Position numbers and translations under genes: made by a program. This document shows positions 1-5,381 of a stretch of DNA of 11,383 nucleotides, in pieces. The notes beneath the pieces were generated by a model that worked only from the letters and a program-made list of their open reading frames with translations, ran no database searches and was not told where the DNA came from. This stretch comes from an uncultured Pseudomonadota bacterium. GTDB lineage: Bacteria; Bdellovibrionota_B; Oligoflexia; Oligoflexales; Bog-1112. The stretch is taken from contig CALBMD010000492.1 in the NCBI GenBank assembly GCA_937896265.1, positions 1 to 11,383 of the forward strand, written 5' to 3'. The first letter of the stretch is position 1, and each line of letters opens with the position of its first letter.

Positions 1-60
1 AAAATCCAACTAATACAAGCAAAGCAACAAACTTTACCTTAAGTTACCAGCATTGACCTA

Positions 61-110
61 GGGGGACACTTCCCCCGGCGCTGGGGTCTGGGGAGCGCGC
101 AGCTCCCCAG
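61..110. repeat. Two adjacent GC-rich stem-loops
   Basis: Positions 61-66 pair with 71-76 (six G/C-rich pairs, 4-nt loop). Positions 88-96 pair perfectly with 102-110 (nine pairs, 5-nt loop). The block is far more GC-rich than the sequence around it. Neither stem is followed by a T-run on either strand, so a simple intrinsic terminator is not clear. It may mark the 3' boundary of a transcript entering from outside the window, or be an interspersed palindromic repeat. Only the base pairing is certain. Confidence 0.6.
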
Positions 111-130
111 AACACCGTCTTATGCCAGGC

Positions 131-167
131 TGCTATGACAAACTAGCTAGAAACTAGCTTGCTATGA
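131..167. repeat. Short nested direct repeats rich in CTAG
   Basis: TGCTATGA occurs at 131-138 and 160-167. Between them AAACTAGCT occurs at 140-148 and 151-159. No coding frame of note covers this stretch. It may be a binding site or a small local duplication; no function can be assigned. Confidence 0.5.
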
Positions 168-228
168 TTACATCTGAGATCTGCATTTCCAGAGGTGTTT
201 GGAAGAGTTAGGGAATCTCGCTCATCAA

Positions 229-248
229 AGAAACTAGCGCTATTTTCC
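229..248. repeat. Small palindrome resembling two others in the window
   Basis: This imperfect palindrome is centred on TAGCGCTA (235-242) with A-rich and T-rich flanks. On the minus strand it forms GAAA-A-TAGC/GCTA-G-TTTC followed by TTTG, a weak terminator-like stem about 20 nt beyond the stop of the leftward vWA gene. Its pattern (AGAAACT, GCGC core, then T/C-rich) resembles 2950-2969 and 8287-8305. Whether the three are related copies is inference. Confidence 0.35.
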
Positions 249-266
249 CCCAAACCCTTTTTTTGA

Positions 267-1427
267 TTAGTAACGAAAGACTACACTAGAATTTGGCTCA
301 GACTTTATACTTGGATATTTGACTTGCAAGGCTTTAACTGCTCTATCTACCTCAAATTGATTTCTCAAATAAGCCTCATCTTCTGGAAAGGCTCTCTCTA
401 AGCCTCCTTCATACATAGCCTTTAGAGCCGATAAAGCAAACCCTACAGTACCAACTTGGTTATCGCTTTGAACATCGACATTTTTACTAATATCACCTTC
501 ACTCTTAAGGGTTTTGAATTCATCAAGCCATTTTAAAAAGGTTATTGCTTTAGGATCATCTCCTACACGAATGAAAAGGAGATTAAGAAAGTCACCATGT
601 GGGTCTTTCTTAACCAGATGTTTATAGATGGTTTTGCGAATTTTTTGAAAGGCCCAGGTAGGATCTTGCTGTTTACGTGGGTTTTTCGAAAAGTTTGATG
701 GCTCACCATCAGTAATAACGACAAAGAGTGTCCTTTTACCAGACTCGACATCATCTTTTTTAGCATATTTTTTAAAAGCATGTTTGAGCGCGTCATGAAG
801 GTTTGTTGCCTCATTGCTTGGAGCATAAGCACGGAAAGCATTTAATAGATCATTAGGGTTGCGAGTCTGAACTTCCTTTACAGTATTACCAAAAGAAATA
901 AAAGGAATGCCATTTGTGTCAACTCGATAAGCAGTCTCACCTAGCATTTTAGCAATAGCAAATTCGCTATCGTAGCGACTAAAGTCAAGATTATCTGAAA
1001 GCATTGTATGATACATTCGAGCTGCCATTGGTGGAGTATCTGCTTTGCGAGTCGATCCTGAACGGTCCACGATAAAGACTAAGTTGGTATTTGCAAGCTG
1101 AGCTAGAGCTTCATCTTTCGACATCGAAGCTAAAAGAGGAGGATAACCAGGAGCTCTTGTGTCATACTTAAACTCTTCACCAACATACGTTTCAAAAAGA
1201 GCCTGTTGCGTAGCATAAGCCTCTGGGTGGATCTCAAAGTACTGATTTGCTACATCAGAAGGGACTACTTGAGCCTCTTGAAGACCAAGATTACCGAAAG
1301 AAGACACGACAGTTGCTAAAGGTATTAACTCCTGATTCCAAAATGAACCCATAGCTGTAGTCGCAGTTAAAGCCCAAATCGGTGCGCCCTTAACAACTAA
1401 ATGATACAGCTTGCTCCAAACTCTCAT
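267..1427 (-). CDS. Secreted von Willebrand factor A (vWA) domain protein
   Basis: This 386-residue protein has a hydrophobic N-terminal segment (about residues 9-30), probably a signal peptide or anchor, so the domain is likely periplasmic or surface-exposed. The vWA domain spans about residues 115-345. Its metal-ion-dependent adhesion site is complete: D121-x-S123-x-S125 after a hydrophobic strand, T208 in NEATNL, and D240 in ITDGEP. The strand ending in VGDD (near 287-291) also fits the fold. vWA domains bind protein partners through a divalent cation; the partner here is unknown. The start was set at 1427 because TAAGGAG lies 6 nt upstream (1434-1440). An ATG 12 codons further out (1463) would lengthen the N-region ahead of the hydrophobic segment and put that Shine-Dalgarno inside the gene. 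The metallopeptidase-like gene lies 158 nt upstream on the same strand. Confidence 0.85.
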   Translation of the reverse strand: MRVWSKLYHLVVKGAPIWALTATTAMGSFWNQELIPLATVVSSFGNLGLQEAQVVPSDVANQYFEIHPEAYATQQALFETYVGEEFKYDTRAPGYPPLLASMSKDEALAQLANTNLVFIVDRSGSTRKADTPPMAARMYHTMLSDNLDFSRYDSEFAIAKMLGETAYRVDTNGIPFISFGNTVKEVQTRNPNDLLNAFRAYAPSNEATNLHDALKHAFKKYAKKDDVESGKRTLFVVITDGEPSNFSKNPRKQQDPTWAFQKIRKTIYKHLVKKDPHGDFLNLLFIRVGDDPKAITFLKWLDEFKTLKSEGDISKNVDVQSDNQVGTVGFALSALKAMYEGGLERAFPEDEAYLRNQFEVDRAVKALQVKYPSIKSEPNSSVVFRY

Positions 1428-1471
1428 CTCGCTCTCCTTATCTTTGCAGAAAATAGATCTCAAGGAGTTGA

Positions 1472-1498
1472 GTTATGTTGCTAAGCTGTTCTTGTCAA
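1472..1498 (-). promoter_or_regulatory. Candidate promoter of the vWA gene
   Basis: On the minus strand a perfect -35 hexamer TTGACA (1493-1498) is followed 15 nt later by CATAAC (1472-1477), a 4/6 match to the -10 consensus. The spacing is short, so the call rests mainly on the -35. It lies about 45-70 nt upstream of the vWA start and would allow transcription independent of the upstream metallopeptidase-like gene. Confidence 0.35.
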
Positions 1499-1585
1499 TG
1501 TGATTCCAGTAAAGATATGAAAATTACAGAGGATTTGAAAAGACCGTTGATAGGCTCGGAGCAAAAGGCCCTTACCTAGTCAGGA

Positions 1586-2572
1586 TTATTCTTCGAGCAC
1601 CCAGTCAGGATCTAAAGATACTTTTACTTTTACAGTTTGCGCTGTGATCTCACTTAATTCGAGGATAAGACCACTGCGAATGTTTGTTTTAGGAGTACTA
1701 CCCAACAATCCCTCTAAAAAAGTACTACTTCCTGCTGCTTCATGGATAGCGATTGCAGTTCCTGGCATCCCCTCTGGCACGTTCCAGCCCTTACCTACAA
1801 CCTTCACATAAGAAAACCATACCTTTCGGCCGGTGGCTGAGCCAGGAACTTCATAGTAGAGCGCTTTCAAAGATTTAAAATCACGACCGCTTTTGTTGAT
1901 CAAGCTCAAAACATACTCGCCACCAGGTTGCGCAAAAGCCTCTTCAGTAGGAGAAAACCATTTCATAAAGTGAAGATGAGGCGCATTCATTGCATCTGTT
2001 CCAGGTGTCAGAGTCAAAGGATCAAAGGGATCGCGAGAACTAGAAAAGCTCTCCGTGACAGTTTGTGTTTTCCAGATGCGAGTATTAGCATGACCAAGCC
2101 CATTGAATTGATGCAATAATTCATGTCTAGCTGTCACTGTATTACCTATGATAGGCACATGACTATGAGCACCAGGAATAAGGACAAGGCGCACTTTTTT
2201 GGCATAGCCCTTAGGCAGAGCTATCTGGTCTATACCAACTCTTGTTGTAACTTCAATTTTATTGCGCGACATTCTTTCGATAAATTCCTTCATAGTTGCA
2301 CAAACAGTACGCATCGATTTCTGAAGATCTTGAGCACTTTCACAAGTTAGAAAGTATTTTTGTGGTTCAGCTGGTACTGGCATAGGCACATAGACCACTT
2401 TTGAAGAATCTTGCTCAACAGCACCAATTTCATCTAAAAGAATCTCTGCTTGCTCTTCAAACTCAGCAGCCATAGCTTCATCAAAAATGATTTCTTGGCT
2501 TTCTTCAGCACGAGAGATAGGGCTAAGCATCAACAAGGCTGCACCAAACAAAAATCGATGTCTGTTTTTCAT
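1586..2572 (-). CDS. Secreted metzincin-like (gametolysin/M11-like) metallopeptidase homologue
   Basis: This 328-residue protein has a clear signal peptide (KNRHR, hydrophobic core, cleavage likely after ISRA near residue 22) and an acidic mature N-terminus. The zinc-binding helix is HELLH at 150-154, followed by QFNGLGHAN. The segment DPFDPLTLTPG...NAPH (about 181-199) resembles the Met-turn and active-site rim of M11 peptidases, and the C-terminal half looks like a beta-rich domain. The usual motif is HExxHxxGxxH; here one extra residue puts the third histidine at 161 (six residues after H154, not five), so activity is uncertain. ATG 2572 is preferred over GTG 2575 because the AGAGGAG Shine-Dalgarno (2579-2585) is 6 nt from the ATG and only 3 nt from the GTG. 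Same strand as, and upstream of, the vWA gene. Confidence 0.7.
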   Translation of the reverse strand: MKNRHRFLFGAALLMLSPISRAEESQEIIFDEAMAAEFEEQAEILLDEIGAVEQDSSKVVYVPMPVPAEPQKYFLTCESAQDLQKSMRTVCATMKEFIERMSRNKIEVTTRVGIDQIALPKGYAKKVRLVLIPGAHSHVPIIGNTVTARHELLHQFNGLGHANTRIWKTQTVTESFSSSRDPFDPLTLTPGTDAMNAPHLHFMKWFSPTEEAFAQPGGEYVLSLINKSGRDFKSLKALYYEVPGSATGRKVWFSYVKVVGKGWNVPEGMPGTAIAIHEAAGSSTFLEGLLGSTPKTNIRSGLILELSEITAQTVKVKVSLDPDWVLEE

Positions 2573-2600
2573 CACTTGCTCCTCTAAAAAAGTAATGCGA

Positions 2601-2615
2601 GGACTTTTAAAGTCC
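2601..2615. promoter_or_regulatory. Operator-like inverted repeat upstream of the metallopeptidase-like gene
   Basis: GGACTTT and AAAGTCC flank a single central T, giving a perfect 7-bp dyad. It ends 28 nt from the leftward start at 2572, in the expected 5' leader. The symmetry suits a dimeric regulator, but a chance palindrome or a small leader hairpin is equally possible. Confidence 0.35.
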
Positions 2616-2645
2616 GATTATTAACTCGCCTCACTTCGAAGAAAA

Positions 2646-2674
2646 ACTTAGATGTATTGGTAAGATGCTATAAT
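2646..2674 (+). promoter_or_regulatory. Sigma-70-type promoter with extended -10
   Basis: TGCTATAAT at 2666-2674 is a perfect extended -10 (TGnTATAAT). The -35 position (2646-2651, ACTTAG) is poor, which extended -10 promoters tolerate. It faces right into sequence without a gene and predicts a transcript starting near 2681. Confidence 0.5.
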
Positions 2675-2680
2675 CAAATG

Positions 2681-2852
2681 ATCTTTAGGCTGCATTTAAT
2701 TTATTAGTCTTTGGCAAGAAAAGCGTCAAATTCCTCAAACGCATTATAAGAAAACGATGCTGACATTCTAAAAGCACCTGCAAGTCAATTAGGAACTCGC
2801 TAACGCTCGTACAGGCCTAGGGTGGAGAGTGAACTCCACCCTGGCCATTTTT
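2681..2852 (+). ncRNA. Candidate small RNA of about 170 nt
   Basis: The call rests on framing: an extended -10 promoter just upstream (2666-2674) and a strong intrinsic terminator at the end (2814-2852). No convincing ORF lies between; the visible ATG at 2758-2760 hits a stop after four codons. The sequence matches no RNA family I recognise. The 5' end is an estimate, 7 nt past the -10. It could instead be a long leader, though the terminator would stop it about 335 nt short of the next gene. Confidence 0.4.
2814..2852 (+). terminator. Intrinsic terminator
   Basis: GGCC (2814-2817) and AGGGTGGAG (2819-2827) pair with CTCCACCCT (2834-2842) and GGCC (2843-2846). The stem has 13 pairs with one bulged T (2818) and a 6-nt loop. 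ATTTTTA follows at once. The T-run is only on the rightward side, so it acts on plus-strand transcription, yet no plus-strand protein gene precedes it. Confidence 0.75.
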
Positions 2853-2864
2853 ATTCGGCTTGAC

Positions 2865-2910
2865 CCCACACTAAGCTTCAAAAGCTTCGCATTTTCAGCT
2901 CTAGTGTGGG
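2865..2910. repeat. Nested inverted repeats
   Basis: CCCACACTA (2865-2873) is a perfect inverted repeat of TAGTGTGGG (2902-2910). Inside it, AAGCTT at 2873-2878 and 2882-2887 forms a second hairpin with a 3-nt loop. The two structures share position 2873, so the junction must rearrange slightly. No T-run follows. It lies 12 nt beyond the terminator T-run, so the pair forms a compact structured block. Confidence 0.5.
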
Positions 2911-2950
2911 TATCCGCCGACTTCTTGATGAAAATTTAACAGCCTTTCTA

Positions 2951-3059
2951 GAAACTGCGCAGCTCCCAAGAAGGCTTTTTTTGGAAACCAGTCGCGTGGT
3001 TTTTCCAGACCTTGCGTTGCTTTCTAGTCGTCAAGGCAATTTAGATGCGGCAGCCCTGC
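2951..3059 (+). repeat. Dispersed intergenic repeat, copy A
   Basis: This copy shares three blocks, in order, with 8288-8358: AAACTGCGCAG (2952-2962); a TTTTCC-AGA-CTT-TTGCTT-like middle (about 3001-3023); and a 22-nt block (3038-3059) that matches 8337-8358 at 20 positions. Copy A is longer by about 38 nt between the outer blocks, and that extra part contains a small hairpin (2985-2990 with 2997-3002). A weak stem, AGCCTT (2941-2946) with AAGGCT (2971-2976) followed by a T-run, covers the left part. Both copies lie upstream of a rightward envelope gene. Confidence 0.55.
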
Positions 3060-3128
3060 TCTTCCATGCTGAAAACTTTCGCCCTTTTTGATAGACTGAG
3101 ATAGCTAGCTGCTGGTGCCTAATCCTAA

Positions 3129-3158
3129 AATGGCAAAGTGGTCAATGGAAAAGTGGTA
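3129..3158 (+). repeat. 15-bp tandem repeat upstream of the membrane-protein gene
   Basis: Two adjacent 15-bp units, 3129-3143 and 3144-3158, share 13 of 15 bases (consensus AATGGMAAAGTGGTM). They end 28 nt before the predicted start at 3187. Head-to-tail half-sites of this size suggest an activator or repressor site, but no regulator gene is nearby. Confidence 0.5.
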
Positions 3159-3176
3159 ATAAAGTCATGATGAACC

Positions 3177-3189
3177 GGAGGTAAACGTT
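3177..3189 (+). promoter_or_regulatory. Shine-Dalgarno followed by a GTT codon
   Basis: GGAGG (3177-3181) is an excellent ribosome binding site. At 5-nt spacing the in-frame codon is GTT (3187-3189). The first in-frame canonical start, ATG 3232, has no Shine-Dalgarno and falls inside the first membrane segment. ATGATG at 3167 opens only a five-codon frame, MMNRR, ending at 3184. Confidence 0.5.
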
Positions 3190-4476
3190 AGCCGCCCTTC
3201 ACAAAAATTCTATGTTAGCGCTATCCTTCTCATGCTATTTATGATCTTAAGCCGCCTGGTTTGGCTCCAGCTTCGAGACCACGATATTAGCTTACCTAAT
3301 GAAGCTCAAGCTAGCGTGCAAATCTTCAGGAAGCTTTACCCAGAGGGATGTAACCCGCAAGTGACAAATATCCTGAAGGTGGCAGCTGAATACCCCACGA
3401 TCGAAAGATCACAGTTTTTATGGTTTGGATCAACTATCTTCGCGCTTGTACTAGGATCAAGCTGCAACGCAACTATAGCTTTTCACGATTTTTGGATCAA
3501 GTTCCACATGCTGGTCTTTTTCTGGACAGTTGTCGCAAATGTCCTCATTGCGCGTCTACTTTGTCGCAATTGGCTTATCCCCTTATTTATCGGAACAATG
3601 CTCTTTAGCAGAGGTGTCCTGCTTGCTCATATCGGAGTTGTCTCTTATGACAATCTCATATGCTTTTTGATCAGCCTTTGGTTTTGCGCCCAAGTTCATT
3701 TTTATCGAACCTATTTTCTACCTAGCCTCTATGCTAGCTTTGCCTTTCTAGCAGTTGCCTGCATGTTTAACGCTACCTTATTCTCCTTGGGTCTTCCCTT
3801 TGTGTTCTTGGTAACCAGACTATCTTATTTGCAAGCTTTCGCGCCAACCCCTCTTCGATACTCTGATTTTAATCTAAACACCCCTTCTTCCCGACCATTA
3901 CACCCTATTGCCTTACCTATTGGCCTTTTTTTAAATCAAAAAGAACGAGCTTATTATCTTCTTAAGCAATGGTTTTTTTGTTTTTTCTTGCTTTGTCTGC
4001 TAGTTCTTTTAACTATTGCTGGCAAGATTGTAATGATTAATCTAGATTTCTGGCAGACCCTCTTGATTGCTTTTACTAACATCAAAGACAACCAATTGTG
4101 GGATATCTTGATGTTTTGGTTTAATCAGCCCAATTGGCATCATTTTGATATCCACTTCACATTGAGCGTTATCCTATGCTTTTTTGTTGCAGCTATCCCT
4201 ACTATCCCAAACTACAGATCGCTGCGTGAAGCCAGCCTAACTTTAGCCTTTGCTATTTTCACCACCAACTTATGCTTTATAGTAAGCCGCCACTTTGACC
4301 ATGCTGTAGCTCAACAGGCTGGTTTACACCATGGAAAAATTAGCTACGCTGGAGAATCATTTAGTCACCCTTATATTTGGCTTGAACCAATAATCCTAAC
4401 TTTTGGTATTCTTGCACTAGTTCACCTACTTCAGACTATTAAGGTTTGGCTTGACCATAGATCATGCCAAACCTAA
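3187..4476 (+). CDS. Polytopic inner-membrane protein, possibly a GT-C-fold glycosyltransferase
   Basis: From GTT 3187 the protein is 429 residues, with a basic tail (SRPSQK) and a first membrane helix at about 8-27. Further hydrophobic segments lie near 78-92, 106-125, 130-148, 153-170, 178-209, 262-285, 326-340, 350-367 and 397-416. An acidic first external loop (RDHDISLPNEAQ, 30-41), followed by several helices and an Asp in VSYDN (152-156), resembles the layout of GT-C enzymes such as the ArnT/PMT group. Those transfer sugars from lipid carriers on the outer face of the inner membrane. This is similarity of layout only. The frame is open back to TAA 3160, with no in-frame ATG, GTG or TTG before 3232. 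The lipoprotein gene starts 36 nt downstream, so the two are probably co-transcribed. Confidence 0.75.
   Translation, partial: VSRPSQKFYVSAILLMLFMILSRLVWLQLRDHDISLPNEAQASVQIFRKLYPEGCNPQVTNILKVAAEYPTIERSQFLWFGSTIFALVLGSSCNATIAFHDFWIKFHMLVFFWTVVANVLIARLLCRNWLIPLFIGTMLFSRGVLLAHIGVVSYDNLICFLISLWFCAQVHFYRTYFLPSLYASFAFLAVACMFNATLFSLGLPFVFLVTRLSYLQAFAPTPLRYSDFNLNTPSSRPLHPIALPIGLFLNQKERAYYLLKQWFFCFFLLCLLVLLTIAGKIVMINLDFWQTLLIAFTNIKDNQLWDILMFWFNQPNWHHFDIHFTLSVILCFFVAAIPTIPNYRSLREASLTLAFAIFTTNLCFIVSRHFDHAVAQQAGLHHGKISYAGESFSHPYIWLEPIILTFGILALVHLLQTIKVWLDHRSCQT
4442..4474 (+). other. Stem-loop at the end of the membrane-protein gene
   Basis: AGGTTTGGC (4442-4450) pairs perfectly with GCCAAACCT (4466-4474), reaching the first base of the stop codon (4474-4476). 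No T-run follows, so it is probably not a full terminator. It could set mRNA stability or the ratio between this gene and the lipoprotein behind it. Confidence 0.5.
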
Positions 4477-4512
4477 AGTGGGGGATGCAGATTGCAAGGA
4501 AGAGGTGATAGA

Positions 4513-5367
4513 GTGCAGCATATATGGGATAAATGTACAAAAAGTATTTCTGGATTAGCTATAATTACACACTTGTGGGCTTGTCAGGATGTTCCAACAA
4601 AGCCACAAACTTCACCCTTAAAGCTAACGCCGACACCAAGTAAAAAGTCAGAACCAGCGCAAGCTCCTAATAAAGATGGGAAAAAACTAGCTACGCAAGA
4701 AGAACAATGGGATGCTTGTAAGGATTTTCCTGCAAATTTTCAAGACCAACTCCTTGGCCAAGGAGAACCAAAATTTATTGTGGCACGTCTTTTAAAGCAC
4801 TGTACCACTCGTGGCGGGCATGAAGGCTACCTAGAAGATAGCTCCTGGGTCGCCATGCATTTCCCCTGCTCCTTAAGCACCAGTCGGATGAAGATTGCTG
4901 GCAATTACTTTTCTCCCAAATTAGTGTCGATGAACTTGGCTAACTGCCAAGATAGAAATATTCCTTCAAGCATGCTTGAGAGGCAAGGGCGTGATTTCTT
5001 AAAAGTCACCGCTAAGAGTAAGTTGCTAGCAGTAAACCCATTTGCTGTGCAATACTGGGAGTTGCCTGGCTATGAAGATGCCGACGTCGGCAGCTCTATT
5101 GATTTGAGTTCACCAAGAGCTAAGCAAGCAGCATGGAGGCAGTTTATCGGCAAAAAGCCTCTACTTGTCCATCTTTGGGGAAGAGAAAATGCTTGGAATA
5201 GCACGCAAGTTTATCATATAGTTGCAAACCTACTATTAGTTGAAGAGCGCAGCTTTCAACTCCGAGTTGAAAGCATCCATGCTCTCAGTCCTACAGAGGT
5301 AGCTACTGTAAAGACCCGCTGCGAGAGTTTGCAACCAATACGTAATTGCAGCTTAGTATTTGAATAA
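4513..5367 (+). CDS. Cysteine-rich lipoprotein of unknown function
   Basis: This 284-residue protein has a type II signal peptide: DKCTK, hydrophobic SGLAIITHL, and a lipobox-like LWAC with the lipidated cysteine at residue 24. A Pro/Lys/Thr-rich linker (about 27-60) then leads to a globular domain of about 220 residues. That domain has six more cysteines (69, 97, 119, 145, 270, 279), an even number that suggests disulfides and so an exported fold. I do not recognise the domain. GTG 4513 is preferred because GAGGT (4502-4506) sits 6 nt upstream. A TTG at 4492 with GGGGGA (4480-4485) is the alternative and would add seven residues. It lies 36 nt behind the membrane-protein gene and converges with the next gene, with 14 nt between stops. 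Confidence 0.75.
   Translation: MQHIWDKCTKSISGLAIITHLWACQDVPTKPQTSPLKLTPTPSKKSEPAQAPNKDGKKLATQEEQWDACKDFPANFQDQLLGQGEPKFIVARLLKHCTTRGGHEGYLEDSSWVAMHFPCSLSTSRMKIAGNYFSPKLVSMNLANCQDRNIPSSMLERQGRDFLKVTAKSKLLAVNPFAVQYWELPGYEDADVGSSIDLSSPRAKQAAWRQFIGKKPLLVHLWGRENAWNSTQVYHIVANLLLVEERSFQLRVESIHALSPTEVATVKTRCESLQPIRNCSLVFE
5252..5274 (+). other. Perfect hairpin inside the lipoprotein coding sequence
   Basis: GCTTTCAAC (5252-5260) pairs with GTTGAAAGC (5266-5274) around a 5-nt loop, about 90 nt before the end of the gene. The in-frame protein reads SFQLRVES. A stem this good inside a gene may affect mRNA folding or decay, or be chance. Confidence 0.4.
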
Positions 5368-5381
5368 GCCAAGTTGCTTAT
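5364..5381. terminator. Weak bidirectional stem-loop between convergent genes
   Basis: ATAAGC (5364-5369) pairs with GCTTAT (5376-5381) over a 6-nt loop. It lies between and over the convergent stops (TAA 5365-5367 on plus, TAG ending at 5382 on minus). The stem is short and no clear T-run follows on either side. Position rather than strength suggests a role in separating the two transcripts. Confidence 0.3.

Larger units (their letters stand above)
2573..3186. other. Gene-free interval of 614 nt between divergent genes
   Basis: No convincing protein gene lies between the divergent starts at 2572 and 3187. The interval holds a small inverted repeat near the leftward start, a rightward promoter and terminator framing a possible small RNA, nested inverted repeats at 2865-2910, a repeat copy at 2951-3059, a tandem repeat at 3129-3158, and the Shine-Dalgarno of the membrane-protein gene. 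These are listed separately. Confidence 0.7.

Noticed and set aside
1928..2350. Two plus-strand frames opposite the metallopeptidase-like gene
   Set aside because: They are antisense to a gene with a signal peptide and zinc motif and have no start signals of their own.
2906..3091. 61-codon plus-strand frame starting at GTG
   Set aside because: It starts inside an inverted repeat arm, has no Shine-Dalgarno at a suitable distance, covers a repeat whose second copy is not open in the matching frame, and has no recognisable protein features.
5079..5092. 14-bp perfect palindrome TGCCGACGTCGGCA inside the lipoprotein gene
   Set aside because: It is a single copy within a well-supported coding frame (DADVGS). 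With no loop it makes a poor RNA hairpin, so chance or an incidental site is enough.
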